From Paludibacteraceae bacterium (GTDB lineage: Bacteria > Bacteroidota > Bacteroidia > Bacteroidales > Paludibacteraceae), in the NCBI GenBank assembly GCA_017477325.1, contig JAFUWV010000011.1, positions 1-64,000 of the forward strand: a stretch of DNA of 64,000 nucleotides. Reading direction: 5' to 3'. Under the pieces are notes generated by a model. That model made no database searches. It saw only the letters and a program-made list of their open reading frames with translations, and was not told the origin of the DNA. A program made the position numbers and the translations under genes. Shown here piece after piece: positions 52,422-61,695 of the stretch. The first letter of the stretch is position 1. Each line of letters begins with the position of its first letter.

Positions 52422-53297
52422 ATGGTAACCATTGACAGTAAGTCGGGATTCTGCTTCGGAGTGGTGACAGCCATCAGAAAAGCGGAGGAAGAGTTGCAAC
52501 GTGGAGGCACACTGTACTGCCTTGGCGACATTGTCCACAACGGGCAAGAAGTAGAGCGGCTGACCCGACTCGGACTCATCACTATCAACCATGAGCAATT
52601 CAAACTGCTGCCACGGGAAGCTAAAGTGCTTATCCGGGCTCACGGTGAACCACCTCAGACGTACCATATTGCAGAGCAGCGAGGCATCGAGATAGTTGAT
52701 GCCAGTTGTCCCGTAGTAAGACACCTGCAGCAGAAGATTTCCGACACCTACAAGCAGCATCCGCAGGCTCAAATTGTCATCTTCGGCAAACAAGGGCATG
52801 CAGAGGTGGTAGGGCTGCAAGGACAAACCGAGAACTCTGCCATAGTGGTAGAAGGTACTGATGACCTTGGTAAAATAGACTTCAGCAAAGACATATATCT
52901 TTTTTCACAGACGACCAAGTCGGTGGCAGAGTTTCAAAGACTGGTAGAGACAATAGAAGACCAACTCAAGTCTCAAAGTAAGGAGTCAAGGATAAAGTTC
53001 GAGTGGCATGACACTATTTGCGGTCAGGTAAGGAATCGTGTCCAACACATCAGGGAGTTTGCTGCGCGGCACGACAAGATAGTATTTGTGGGAGGAAGAA
53101 ACTCGTCAAACGGCAAAGTGCTGTATCAACACTGCAAAGAAGCCAACCCGGACACGGTTTTCATAGAGAGTGCAAAAGAACTCACAGAGGATTATCTCAG
53201 CCAGTGTGAGGGCAAAAACATCGGCATTTGCGGAGCCACCTCCACCCCACTCTGGCTAATGGAAGAAGTCAGACAATTCATAATGCATAATTCTTAA
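52422..53297 (+). CDS. ispH: 4-hydroxy-3-methylbut-2-enyl diphosphate reductase
   Basis: IspH is the last enzyme of the MEP pathway and forms IPP and DMAPP using a 4Fe-4S cluster. The 291-residue product shows the three cluster Cys regions: [11 protein letters not shown] (near residue 10), [14 protein letters not shown] (about 98) and [13 protein letters not shown] (about 270; the family usually shows GASTP), plus [11 protein letters not shown]-like [14 protein letters not shown]. It sits between cmk and pfkA with short gaps. Confidence 0.95.
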   Translation: MVTIDSKSGFCFGVVTAIRKAEEELQRGGTLYCLGDIVHNGQEVERLTRLGLITINHEQFKLLPREAKVLIRAHGEPPQTYHIAEQRGIEIVDASCPVVRHLQQKISDTYKQHPQAQIVIFGKQGHAEVVGLQGQTENSAIVVEGTDDLGKIDFSKDIYLFSQTTKSVAEFQRLVETIEDQLKSQSKESRIKFEWHDTICGQVRNRVQHIREFAARHDKIVFVGGRNSSNGKVLYQHCKEANPDTVFIESAKELTEDYLSQCEGKNIGICGATSTPLWLMEEVRQFIMHNS

Positions 53298-53308
53298 TTA
53301 TATATAAC

Positions 53309-54292
53309 ATGGAATACGAGATTAAGACAATAGGCGTTCTCACCTCAGGTGGTGACTCACCCGGTATGAATGCGGCAGTGCGTGCCGTAACCCGTGCCGC
53401 AATAGCCAACGGTATCAAAGTTAAAGCTATCTTTCGCGGATACAAAGGTCTGATGGATGACGAAGTACAAGAATTCACCACACAGGACGTGAGTGGTATA
53501 ATCCAACGCGGAGGCACTATTCTCAAATCTGCACGCAGTGAAGAATTCAAGACAGTAGAAGGCAGGAAGCGGGCATGGCAGACTCTGCACAAAGAGAAGA
53601 TAGATGCTCTTATTGTCATTGGAGGTGACGGCACTTTCACCGGAGCACGTTTGCTTGCACAGGAGTACAACATACCTATCATCGGTATACCAGGCACTAT
53701 TGACAACGACCTTTGGGGCACAGACTCCACCATCGGATACGACACTGCGCTTAACACCATAATGGACTGTGTGGACAAGCTGCGCGACACAGGCACCAGC
53801 CATGAGCGACTCTTCCTTGTCGAGATCATGGGACGTGATGCAGGATTTCTTACTCTCAATGCCGCTATTGCAGCAGGAGCCGAAGCCGCTATAATACCCG
53901 AACGTGCCACCGTGGCGGAACAACTGGAGGCCGCTATAGGTCAAGGACGCCGCAAACACAAGAACTCGTCGATAGTACTTGTCCAGGAGCATGCCATAGA
54001 GGGCGGAGCACAGGCTGTGGCAAAGGTGATAGAAAAAGAGCACCCCGAATACGGCACACGTGTGACCATACTCGGTCACCTGCAACGCGGAGGCAGCCCT
54101 ACTGCCTTCGACCGTATTCTTGCCTCCAGACTCGGAGTAGCCGCCATACAGGCATTGCTTGAGGAGCAACGGTCTGTCATGGTAGGGTTGCAGAACGGAC
54201 AGGTAGTGTACGTGCCTCTCTCCAAGGCAATCAAAGAGAAGAAGGATATAAAAGACGACAAGTGGCAAGCATTGCAAGTATTGTCAATTTAA
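53309..54292 (+). CDS. pfkA: 6-phosphofructokinase
   Basis: PfkA makes fructose 1,6-bisphosphate, the committed step of glycolysis. The 327-residue product has [19 protein letters not shown] at the start, the ATP-site GGDGTFTGA (about residue 109), the catalytic [20 protein letters not shown] (about 130) and the substrate loop [15 protein letters not shown] rather than GGDD is consistent with ATP use. It follows ispH by 11 bp and is likely co-transcribed with porQ-cmk-ispH. Confidence 0.95.
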   Translation: MEYEIKTIGVLTSGGDSPGMNAAVRAVTRAAIANGIKVKAIFRGYKGLMDDEVQEFTTQDVSGIIQRGGTILKSARSEEFKTVEGRKRAWQTLHKEKIDALIVIGGDGTFTGARLLAQEYNIPIIGIPGTIDNDLWGTDSTIGYDTALNTIMDCVDKLRDTGTSHERLFLVEIMGRDAGFLTLNAAIAAGAEAAIIPERATVAEQLEAAIGQGRRKHKNSSIVLVQEHAIEGGAQAVAKVIEKEHPEYGTRVTILGHLQRGGSPTAFDRILASRLGVAAIQALLEEQRSVMVGLQNGQVVYVPLSKAIKEKKDIKDDKWQALQVLSI

Positions 54293-54335
54293 TGCGCAAC
54301 GTAATGTATAATATATAACGAGTAAGGCAACAGAT

Positions 54336-56423
54336 ATGAGAAAGCTCAATTTGATAATGATGATTACTGCCGTTTGTGCTTCATTGAGTGCAAACAATAT
54401 TCTTAGTGTCAGCAAGACCACATGCGACAAAGACGAGAGTGTGGAAGTGACATATACCAACCTGCCTGACAGTGCATATCTGTATATCTACCAGGATGCC
54501 GCGCGTCTGCCGCTTACTTTGTGTGCTCTGAATACAACAGGCACACCAGCCAGCGGCAGCCTGCCTACACTCGGTATGCTTGAGCCTTACACCAATACTA
54601 TACGCATAGAGCAGGCATCGAACAACAATGTGCTTGATTCCGCAAAGATAACCGTGCGCGAAGTGCCTCTACTCAGACAAGGGGAAGAACAACTACGATG
54701 CCCAGTGATATGGCTCATGACTGATATTCACGTGATGTCACCGGAGCTCGTCATCAACGACGGCAAAGCATTGGAAGACGTTGTGGCAAGTGACAGAAAG
54801 ATGCTCAGGAAGAGTGCGGAGATATATGAAGCGCTAATTGACTCAATAATACTCAACAGACCTCAACTGCTACTTATTGCGGGTGACTTGACAAAGGACG
54901 GTGAGAAAGTAAGTCACCAACTCGTTGCCACCCATCTCGAAAGACTGAGCCAAGAAGGAATACCGACACTGGTTATACCGGGTAATCACGATATAAAGAA
55001 CTGCAATGCAAAGTATTTTGACGGTGACAACACGAAGCCTGCAGAAGATGTGCTCGAAGAAGAGTTTGCCCAGATATACAAGAACTACGGTTATGACCCA
55101 CAGAAAAACATTTGTGACACAAGTTCTCTTTCGTACGTAGCAGAGCCGATACCGGGTATTACAGTGATAGGCATAGATGCCACCCGCTGCAAAGAGAACC
55201 TTAGTACGCAACACGGAGACCCGAAGAACCAGCGTCAGGACTACGGCAAACTGCGCAAGCAGACGCTTCAGTGGGTTACCGACCGTGCCGACGAAGCGAA
55301 GGCAAAGGGTAATCTCATTATTGCCATGATGCATCACCAGCTGGTGCAACACTTCGAGGGTCAGGCTACAGTGCTTGCCTCTGCCGCCATAGAACAGGGA
55401 GACAGCATAGCAGAAATATTCATTGAACACGGTATTCACCTTGTTCTCACAGGCCACATGCATATCTCGAACAACACTACTTTCTACAACACAGCGAAGA
55501 CAGACTCGCTGGTTGAGATAAGCACCGGTGCTACGGTCAGTTACCCTGTGCCATACAGAACGCTCACCGTGTATCCGGAGAAAGGTGTGATAGACGTAAG
55601 CACCCGCAACCTGCATGCACTGAAAGACATAGCAAACCTAAGCGTATATTCCCGCGAGGAGTTGTCAAAACGTGTAGACAAGATGATGGCAAGTGTGGCA
55701 AACATGTTCAGCCGTGAGATTGACTCCGCATTGGCAGATGCCAAAGCCCAGACAGGAGACGACCAGATGATGCAGGTGATGATAAGCAAACTTGAATCAG
55801 CCCTACCTGCCAACAACAGCGAACGCGCAGCACTGGCTTATCAATACTTCGGAGATCCGTTTACTATAGCCATGCTAACAGCCTCAGAAGGCAATGAAGA
55901 CCGCAAACTGACAGAGTTGCTGGAGCCTATGATTATAGAAGGAGTGGACTCGCTGATGGAGTACATAATCATAAAAGGCGACTTTGAGCATACCACATTC
56001 ACTATGATGGGTATGCCTTTGACAATATCAACGGTAGAAATTGTCAGACTGATGGGCAATGTAATCAAACTGATGATAGAGGGCAAAGACGACCAGATTG
56101 ACTCTTACTCAGCATCTATTCCGAGCAGTTTCAAGAATATGCTTGAGAAGATGAAGACCGCCTTGGAGAAGGTAAAAGTGATAAAAAGCAGTATGCTCGA
56201 AGACATAAGTTATATCAATACCGACCGAGAGAACAAGACTGACGACATGTTCCTGACACTGAGTCTGCCGGGAATAGAGAACGTAAAGACTCCTACCGCA
56301 ACAAGCACTCTGCTTGTACCCGCAAGAGACAACAAGTGGTACGATATACTCGGGCGAGAAATAAAAGAGCCTACAGAGAAAGGTATATATATCCACCAGG
56401 GGAAACAGGTGATGAAATGGTAA
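54336..56423 (+). CDS. secreted metallophosphoesterase with sorting tail
   Basis: The 695-residue protein has a signal peptide (MRKLNLIMMITAVCASLSAN), an Ig-like N-terminal part and a calcineurin-type phosphoesterase domain from about residue 128: TDIHVMSPE, AGDLTKDGEK, PGNHDI, MMHHQLV and TGHMHIS, the five metal-binding motifs. The C-terminus (WYDILGREIKEPTEKGIYIHQGKQVMKW) is a PorSS/type IX sorting-like signal. It probably hydrolyses a phosphoester outside the cytoplasm; the substrate is unknown. It follows pfkA by 43 bp and ends with a strong terminator. Confidence 0.88.
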   Translation: MRKLNLIMMITAVCASLSANNILSVSKTTCDKDESVEVTYTNLPDSAYLYIYQDAARLPLTLCALNTTGTPASGSLPTLGMLEPYTNTIRIEQASNNNVLDSAKITVREVPLLRQGEEQLRCPVIWLMTDIHVMSPELVINDGKALEDVVASDRKMLRKSAEIYEALIDSIILNRPQLLLIAGDLTKDGEKVSHQLVATHLERLSQEGIPTLVIPGNHDIKNCNAKYFDGDNTKPAEDVLEEEFAQIYKNYGYDPQKNICDTSSLSYVAEPIPGITVIGIDATRCKENLSTQHGDPKNQRQDYGKLRKQTLQWVTDRADEAKAKGNLIIAMMHHQLVQHFEGQATVLASAAIEQGDSIAEIFIEHGIHLVLTGHMHISNNTTFYNTAKTDSLVEISTGATVSYPVPYRTLTVYPEKGVIDVSTRNLHALKDIANLSVYSREELSKRVDKMMASVANMFSREIDSALADAKAQTGDDQMMQVMISKLESALPANNSERAALAYQYFGDPFTIAMLTASEGNEDRKLTELLEPMIIEGVDSLMEYIIIKGDFEHTTFTMMGMPLTISTVEIVRLMGNVIKLMIEGKDDQIDSYSASIPSSFKNMLEKMKTALEKVKVIKSSMLEDISYINTDRENKTDDMFLTLSLPGIENVKTPTATSTLLVPARDNKWYDILGREIKEPTEKGIYIHQGKQVMKW

Positions 56424-56468
56424 GGCAACCGAGGGCTTACAACAACAATACCGAGGACATACAATTAC

Positions 56469-56495
56469 AATAAGGAGCACGACGTGCTCCTTATT
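56469..56495 (+). terminator. terminator after metallophosphoesterase
   Basis: A 12-bp perfect stem (AATAAGGAGCAC with its complement) and a 3-nt loop are followed by GTTTAT, about 45 bp after the stop codon. Confidence 0.75.
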
Positions 56496-56604
56496 GTTTA
56501 TACGGCAGCATATCAGGAGGAACATCAAGAGTGTGATATTGCGGAGGAGAAGAAAGGAACAAGGGAAAGAAGAGGGAGAAAACAATTAGGGAAGTTATTA
56601 GATT

Positions 56605-56682
56605 CGTTTACGTCTCGTTTACGTCTCGTTTACGTCTCGTTTACGTGTCGTTTACGTCTCGTTTACGTCTTTTTTACGTAAA
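56605..56682. repeat. 11-bp tandem repeats (CGTTTACGTCT)n
   Basis: Six tandem copies of CGTTTACGTCT start at 56605 (the fourth reads CGTTTACGTGT), followed by TTTTTACGTAAACG, which adds an inverted half unit. This lies in the gene-free stretch 56424-56906. Confidence 0.9.
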
Positions 56683-56735
56683 CGGGTTTGCAGGGAGGGG
56701 TGAGGGAGGGTGGAGGGAGGGTGAAGGAGGAGGGA
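56683..56735 (+). other. G-rich tract with G-quadruplex pattern
   Basis: Directly after the tandem repeats come several runs of three or more G separated by one to four bases (GGGAGGGGTGAGGGAGGG and on). The pattern fits a G-quadruplex on the plus strand and i-motif-like C runs on the minus strand. Confidence 0.6.
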
Positions 56736-56744
56736 TACAAAAGA

Positions 56745-56906
56745 AAAGTCCCCACGGATTGTGAGGACTTTCAGTTGCCGCAAGGCAAGTAACGACTGCT
56801 TGGGTCAGGTAAGTTTTTCAGCCGGGCTGAGTAAGCGTTTTACCCGGGTTGAGCAAGACTCTTTTACTTAGCGGGCAAAGAGGACTTACCTGAACAGCGG
56901 GTGTAA
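56745..56906 (-). terminator. gapA 3' region with terminator
   Basis: On the minus strand, about 135 bp after the gapA stop, an 11-bp stem with one mismatch (AAAGTCC...GGACTTT, 56745-56771) is followed by TTCTTTTG and should end transcription. Between it and gapA a larger inverted repeat (TCAGGTAAGT at about 56794 and ACTTACCTGA at about 56885) could fold the 3' UTR. Confidence 0.65.
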
Positions 56907-57974
56907 TTACTTGAGTTCGGCGAGGTATTTGATAGTGCGAACCATCTGGCTGGTGTAGCTGTTTTCGTTATCGTACCAGCTAACAACCTGTACCTGATAG
57001 GTGTCGTCGTCGATCTTCGAAACCATGGTCTGAGTAGCATCGAAGAGTGAGCCGAAGCGCATACCGATAACGTCGCTTGAAACGATTTCGTCTTCGTTGT
57101 AACCGAAGCTCTCGTTAGCAGCAGCCTTCATAGCAGCGTTGATACCTTCTTTGGTAACGTTCTGACCTTTAACAACAGCGATGAGGATGGTTGTTGAGCC
57201 GGTCATGGTAGGAACGCGTTGTGCGCTACCGATGAGTTTGCCATTGAGTTCGGGGATAACGAGACCGATAGCTTTGGCAGCACCTGTGGAGTTGGGCACG
57301 ATGTTTTGTGCACCAGCACGGCTACGACGGAGGTCACCTTTGCGCTGAGGACCATCGAGAATCATCTGGTCGCCAGTGTAAGCGTGGATGGTTGACATGA
57401 TACCGCTCTGGATAGCAGCATATTTGTTAAGAGCGTCAGCCATAGGAGCGAGGCAGTTGGTGGTGCAAGAAGCAGCTGAGATGATGGTGTCAGCAGGAGT
57501 AAGAGTCTTGTGGTTTACGTTGTAAACGATGGTAGGCAGGTCGTTGCCAGCAGGAGCAGAGATAACGACTTTCTTAGCACCAGCCTTGATGTGAGCCTCA
57601 GATTTAGCCTTGCTGGTATAGAAACCGGTGCACTCAAGCACTACGTCAACGCCGAGTTTGCCCCAAGGCAGTTCAGCTGCGTTAGGCATAGCGTAGATAG
57701 TGATTTCCTTACCGTCAACGATGATAGAACCCGGAGTGAGGACAGTCTTGCCGTCTTCAGCGAGAACAGCGTCTTTATAAGCTACAGTGTGTTTGCCTTC
57801 AGCATATTTGCCAGCGAAGCCACCCTGAGCGGTGTCATACTTAAGAAGATGAGCCAACATTTTAGGACTGGTCAAGTCGTTGATAGCAACAACTTCATAA
57901 CCTTCTGCTTCGAACATCTGACGGAAAGCCAGACGACCAATACGGCCAAAGCCGTTAATAGCTACTTTTGTCAT
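56907..57974 (-). CDS. gapA: glyceraldehyde-3-phosphate dehydrogenase
   Basis: GAPDH makes 1,3-bisphosphoglycerate in glycolysis. The 355-residue product has the NAD fold [16 protein letters not shown], the catalytic [19 protein letters not shown] (Cys at about 160) and the substrate loop [22 protein letters not shown]. It is longer than the usual 330-340 by an insertion after the Rossmann start ([27 protein letters not shown]), as in the long GAPDH forms of Bacteroides. The -7 box TAACTTTG at 58041-58048 suggests its own promoter. Confidence 0.96.
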   Translation of the reverse strand: MTKVAINGFGRIGRLAFRQMFEAEGYEVVAINDLTSPKMLAHLLKYDTAQGGFAGKYAEGKHTVAYKDAVLAEDGKTVLTPGSIIVDGKEITIYAMPNAAELPWGKLGVDVVLECTGFYTSKAKSEAHIKAGAKKVVISAPAGNDLPTIVYNVNHKTLTPADTIISAASCTTNCLAPMADALNKYAAIQSGIMSTIHAYTGDQMILDGPQRKGDLRRSRAGAQNIVPNSTGAAKAIGLVIPELNGKLIGSAQRVPTMTGSTTILIAVVKGQNVTKEGINAAMKAAANESFGYNEDEIVSSDVIGMRFGSLFDATQTMVSKIDDDTYQVQVVSWYDNENSYTSQMVRTIKYLAELK

Positions 57975-58040
57975 AATCTTTTTTGTTTATTTTATTTGTA
58001 TGAATTGTTTAGAAATTGCTTATTTTCTTGTTTTAGCGTG

Positions 58041-58048
58041 CAAAGTTA
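58041..58048 (-). promoter_or_regulatory. -7 box of gapA
   Basis: TAACTTTG lies on the minus strand 67 bp ahead of gapA. The -33 region is poor, so the assignment is partial. Confidence 0.5.
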
Positions 58049-58123
58049 CAAATAATATCTGAATTACGGATATTTTTCTTTATTTTTTTTGTTTTTTGAC
58101 AATTTTAGATATCATTTGCGGTG

Positions 58124-58816
58124 TTATTTTCTTCCGAAGTCGGCAGGTATCTCCCCCCAATTGGGGGTGTCCCACTTGAGTAGGGGGTTGTTCCAAGCGT
58201 GCGTAAGGAGCCAGTTTTCAGCACGTTGAATCATCTGAAAGAGGACAGCATTAGCGGGTGTGGGCTGCAGTTTGGTCTTTGCCTTCTTCTGCTTTACCCA
58301 TGCCTGTGCCGTTTTGCTGTCGGAATAGATTGGCAGAGTAGAGTTGCCCTGCTTCTGGAGAAGAGCGAGGGCGTGTACTATAGCGAGGAACTCGCCGATA
58401 TTGTTGGTGCCTTCAGGAAAAGGTCCACGGCGGAAGAGTTCCTGCTCCTCACGCTCACCATTCTGGTGAATGTCAAGCAGATAGACTCCGCGATACTCCA
58501 TGAGTCCGGGGTTGCCCGAGCAGGCGGCATCGACACAGAGGGCGGGGATCCGGATAGCAGTTGAGAGTGGAGATTTTTTTTGTGCGGAAGGATTAGCAGG
58601 GGCGTGATTATCTGCTTTGGGGGTTTTGACATTCTTCACTATATATTCTTCCGCAGGTCTGCCGAATGCAAGTTCTGCCTCCTGCAGAGTGGGAAAAGCT
58701 TTGTATTTTGCTCCAAGAAAGCCCTTTACCTGCGCCTCGCACGAAGACCAGTCGGTATAGACTCCGGGCTGCCTGCCCTGCCAAACTACATAGTATTTTT
58801 GTTTTGGTTTTGCCAT
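58124..58816 (-). CDS. rnhA: ribonuclease H with viroplasmin domain
   Basis: RNase H removes RNA from RNA-DNA hybrids. The 230-residue product joins an N-terminal caulimovirus-viroplasmin hybrid-binding domain (KYYVVWQGRQPGVYTDWSSCEAQVKGFLGAKYKAFPTLQEAELAF, about residues 7-52) with an RNase H1 domain. Catalytic residues appear in CVDAACSGNPG, NNIGEFLAIVHAL and YSDSKTAQAW. The ATG at 58816 was chosen because it starts the conserved domain; an ATG at 58894 runs into the upstream hairpin repeats. The pattern GNPGLMEYRGV resembles Bacteroidetes RNase H1. Confidence 0.92.
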   Translation of the reverse strand: MAKPKQKYYVVWQGRQPGVYTDWSSCEAQVKGFLGAKYKAFPTLQEAELAFGRPAEEYIVKNVKTPKADNHAPANPSAQKKSPLSTAIRIPALCVDAACSGNPGLMEYRGVYLLDIHQNGEREEQELFRRGPFPEGTNNIGEFLAIVHALALLQKQGNSTLPIYSDSKTAQAWVKQKKAKTKLQPTPANAVLFQMIQRAENWLLTHAWNNPLLKWDTPNWGEIPADFGRK

Positions 58817-58839
58817 ATAAATAATTATTTGTACTTTTG
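58809..58839 (+). promoter_or_regulatory. putative promoter of tRNA-Arg transcript
   Basis: TTTG (58809-58812) and TACTTTTG (58832-58839) are 19 bp apart on the plus strand. They overlap the start of the divergent RNase H gene. The transcript would start about 58846 and run through the hairpin repeats into the tRNA. Confidence 0.5.
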
Positions 58840-58861
58840 TAGGCGGAAATGGTGATAAGTG

Positions 58862-59047
58862 TGCGCGCCTTCGGCCATTGTAGTTTCTTCGCAACTACCG
58901 GCCTCGATGGCATAGCTTACAAACTCTCGGCCCTTGTAGTTGTGACCAACTACCGGCCTCAGCGGCATAGTCCGCACACTCTCGGCCCTTGTAGTTGTAA
59001 CCAACTACAGGCCTCAGCGGCATAGTCCGCAAATAAATTTGCGCCTC
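58862..59047 (+). repeat. tandem hairpin repeats upstream of tRNA-Arg
   Basis: Three units of 55-56 bp start with CGGCC(C/A)TTGTAGTT (58872, 58928, 58983) and each holds an inverted repeat GTAGTTG-NNNN-CAACTAC (perfect in units 2 and 3). The 15-mer TGCGCGCCTTCGGCC at 58862 recurs at 59048, and the tRNA itself continues with CTGTAGTT, so the units resemble copies of the tRNA's 5' end. Confidence 0.8.
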
Positions 59048-59058
59048 TGCGCGCCTTC

Positions 59059-59130
59059 GGCCCTGTAGTTCAATGGATAGAATACGGGTTTCCTAAACCT
59101 TAGATCCGGGTTCGATTCCCGGCGGGGCTA
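59059..59130 (+). tRNA. tRNA-Arg (CCT)
   Basis: The 72-nt gene folds as a cloverleaf: acceptor GGCCCTG with CGGGGCT (G-U closing), D arm GTTC-AATGGATA-GAAT, anticodon loop TTCCTAA giving CCT, T arm CCGGG-TTCGATT-CCCGG, discriminator A. CCA is not encoded. The sequence resembles the E. coli tRNA-Arg(CCU) in its D loop. The anticodon stem has a weak outer pair. Confidence 0.9.
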
Positions 59131-59248
59131 CAAAGTGTTGTTTGATGTTTAATGTTTAAAGTTTAATAAGGTTAGATATTGAATATTAGACAATGCAAAG
59201 ATACTAAATAATTCTGAAACATACAAACATCCACTAAAACTACCTGCT

Positions 59249-60499
59249 ATGCGTAAGAATATTCTCTTTTTGATTCTTTTGGCAGTTGTATGTCTGCCAG
59301 TATTTTCCAACGTATATACAGTAGAAAACGTTCCAGACCCGAAGAAGTCCGGACAGGAATACTATGTGAGTAACCCTGACGGTGTGCTGTCAGATCAGAC
59401 AGTGAGCAGTCTGAATCAGCGTTGCGCTAACCTGGACAAGACGGTAGAAGTGGAGCTGTGCGTGGTAGCGATAGAGGACTACGACGAGGACCACTATGGC
59501 GATGCGCACTCGTTTGCCCTGGACCTGTTCAACACATGGGGCATAGGCAAGTCGGAGAAGAACACGGGTGTCCTACTGTTTCTTGCCCGAGGTAGCAGAC
59601 AGATACAGATAATAACAGGCGGCGGAATGGAAGGACTATTGCCGGACATCACCTGCGGACAGATAATTGATGAAAACATAGAATATCTCAAAGAGAATGA
59701 CTTTGACACGGGAATGATAAAGATAGCAGAGGGAATAGCAAGTCACTGCACCAGCACAGAAGCCCAGGCGGAACTGCTGCTTGGCTGGAAGCGCAAGGAG
59801 AGCGTGGCCACGACCTTCTACTACTTCATCTGGGGATTTGTGGTTCTGATACTGATAGCTATCCTTGGGTACAAGAAGCTGAAAGCCGCACCGGGACAGA
59901 GGGTGTCAGACATACAACGCCAGGCCGCGGGCACACAGACAGCTTCGGGTTGCCTGAGCTGGATATTCCCGATTCCGATGCTGCTATTCTACCTATATTA
60001 TAGGTACGCGCGCAAGAATGTGAAGCAAGTGCCCATGAAGTGTCCGCATTGCGGCAAGGACATGAAGATATTGCAGACAGGCGAGGACGAGTTGTACCTG
60101 ACCCGCACCCAGCTGAAGGAAAGGGAACTGAAATCGATGGAGCATGAGGTGTGGCGTTGTCCGGAATGCATGACTACGAAACTGATGTCGTACAAAGGCC
60201 AGACGGCAGGCAAGTATGAAGAGTGCCCTGAATGCAAGGCACATGCGTATGAGACAGTTGACAGACTGACACTGCAGAAGGCGACATACACACATGCAGG
60301 CGAAAGAAAAGACACCAAGCGCTGCGCAATGTGCGGTTTTGTAGGCACAGCGATGGTAGTGCTGCCTATGCTGGTAAGGGCAGCCTCGACCGCGAGTGGA
60401 GGCGGTGGCGGCTTCGGCGGCGGAGGCGGAAGAAGCAGCGGCGGAGGCAGCTGGGGCGGAGGCCACAGTTTCGGAGGCGGCGCAGGAAGGAGATTTTGA
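59249..60499 (+). CDS. TPM-domain membrane protein with zinc ribbons
   Basis: The 416-residue product has a signal peptide (to about residue 20), then a TPM (YgcG/Psb32-type) domain: YYVSNPDGVLSDQTVSSLNQRC and GKSEKNTGVLLFLARGSRQIQIITGGGMEGLLPD. Two transmembrane helices follow (about 190-212 and 233-250). The region behind has four CxxC pairs (CPHCGK, CPEC, CPEC, CAMC), probably two zinc ribbons, and the protein ends in a Gly-rich tail (GGGGGFGGGGGRSSGGG). TPM proteins often pair with LemA, as here 68 bp downstream. The function is unknown; membrane repair or protein quality control is suggested for relatives. Confidence 0.85.
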   Translation: MRKNILFLILLAVVCLPVFSNVYTVENVPDPKKSGQEYYVSNPDGVLSDQTVSSLNQRCANLDKTVEVELCVVAIEDYDEDHYGDAHSFALDLFNTWGIGKSEKNTGVLLFLARGSRQIQIITGGGMEGLLPDITCGQIIDENIEYLKENDFDTGMIKIAEGIASHCTSTEAQAELLLGWKRKESVATTFYYFIWGFVVLILIAILGYKKLKAAPGQRVSDIQRQAAGTQTASGCLSWIFPIPMLLFYLYYRYARKNVKQVPMKCPHCGKDMKILQTGEDELYLTRTQLKERELKSMEHEVWRCPECMTTKLMSYKGQTAGKYEECPECKAHAYETVDRLTLQKATYTHAGERKDTKRCAMCGFVGTAMVVLPMLVRAASTASGGGGGFGGGGGRSSGGGSWGGGHSFGGGAGRRF

Positions 60500-60567
60500 T
60501 AAGCTTCGTTAATAGTGAAGAGTGAATAATTAATATAAATACAAACCAACATTAAACAAACACAGTT

Positions 60568-61158
60568 ATGAGCAAAAACATTCTTTGGACCATCATTGTG
60601 GTCGCAGTTATTGCCATTATCGGTTTCTGGATGGCAGGCAAGTACAACTCCATGGTAACCGAGCAGGAAAACGTAGAGACCTCCTGGGGTCAGGTAGAGA
60701 ACCAATATCAGCGCCGTATGGACCTGATACCGAACCTGGTAGCAGTAGTGAAGGGTTATGCCACCCATGAGAAAGAGACCCTGGAAGGCGTAATCAACGC
60801 ACGCGCCAAAGCAACACAGATCACCGTTAACGCAGACGACCTGACAGAAGAGCAGCTGAAAGCATTCCAAGAAGCCCAAGGCGAACTGAGCCAGGCATTG
60901 GGCCGCCTGATGGCAGTATCGGAAGCATATCCCGACTTGAAGGCAAACGAGAACTTCAAAGACCTTCAGACACAACTGGAAGGCACAGAGAACCGCATAA
61001 CCGTAGCCCGCAACACCTTCAACGAGCAGGCACGCGTTTACAACACTCTGATCCGTCAGTTCCCGAACAACATAGTAGCAGGCATCTTCGGCTTCAAGAA
61101 GAAACCTTATTTTGAGGCAGAAGCAGGTGCGGAGAAAGCTCCGAAGATAGAATTCTAG
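60568..61158 (+). CDS. lemA: LemA family protein
   Basis: The 196-residue protein has an N-terminal membrane helix (ILWTIIVVAVIAIIGFWMAG, about residues 5-24) and the LemA helical bundle: NYSM-like KYNSMVTEQENVETSWGQVENQYQRRMDLIPNLVAVVKGYATHEKETLEGV, the strongly conserved core. LemA proteins are membrane-anchored with the bulk outside the cytoplasm; their role is not known. The gene follows the TPM protein and is likely co-transcribed with it. Confidence 0.93.
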   Translation: MSKNILWTIIVVAVIAIIGFWMAGKYNSMVTEQENVETSWGQVENQYQRRMDLIPNLVAVVKGYATHEKETLEGVINARAKATQITVNADDLTEEQLKAFQEAQGELSQALGRLMAVSEAYPDLKANENFKDLQTQLEGTENRITVARNTFNEQARVYNTLIRQFPNNIVAGIFGFKKKPYFEAEAGAEKAPKIEF

Positions 61159-61162
61159 TTTA

Positions 61163-61250
61163 GTTGAGAGTTGAGAGTTGAGAGTAGAAAGTTGAGAGTT
61201 GAAAGTTGAGAGTTAAGAGAAGTTATATAGTTGAAAGTTTATAGTTAAGA
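61163..61250. repeat. TTGAGAGTTGAAAG-type intergenic repeats
   Basis: AGTTGAGAGTTGAGAGTAGAAAG and variants fill the spacer between lemA and the four-helix-bundle gene; the complementary type (AACTTCTTTAAACTTTAAAC) follows that gene at about 61640-61690. Confidence 0.7.
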
Positions 61251-61257
61251 GATTATT

Positions 61258-61632
61258 ATGGAGTTTTTCGGTTATAGGAAGTTAGTTGCTTATGTTAAAG
61301 CTTGTGAGGTAAGGCGTAGAGTATATCTTTTGACCAAGACTTTTCCACAAGAAGAACAATTTGCAATATGCAATCAATTACGCAGAGCTTCTGTATCCGT
61401 AACTTCCAATATTGCCGAAGGCATGACTCGCTACTCCAACAAAGACAAATCTCATTTTCTTGAAATGGCTTACGGCTCTTTGATGGAAGTTATGAGCCAA
61501 CTTGAAGTAGCAATGGATGAGGAATATATTTCAGAGAACGACTTTCATAATATGGAGAGTTTAATATCAGAAACAGCCCGTTTAATCTCAGGACTTCAAA
61601 AGAGTTTTGTCATAAAAGAGAACAAAGAATAA
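61258..61632 (+). CDS. four-helix-bundle protein (S23/IVP type)
   Basis: The 124-residue product matches the family first named for 23S rRNA intervening sequences: KLVAYVKACEVRRRVYLLTKTFPQEEQFAICNQLRRASVSVTSNIAEGM, followed by KSHFLEMAYGSLMEVMSQLEVA. It forms a four-helix bundle and pentamers in known relatives; the function is unclear. It is found here in ordinary chromosomal context, outside any rRNA gene. It is flanked on both sides by the GTTGAGAG/AACTTTC type of intergenic repeat, which often accompanies it in this phylum. Confidence 0.88.
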   Translation: MEFFGYRKLVAYVKACEVRRRVYLLTKTFPQEEQFAICNQLRRASVSVTSNIAEGMTRYSNKDKSHFLEMAYGSLMEVMSQLEVAMDEEYISENDFHNMESLISETARLISGLQKSFVIKENKE

Positions 61633-61695
61633 ACTATTAACTTTCGAACTCTTCAACTTCTTTAAACTTTAAACATTAAACTATCAACTGCAAAA

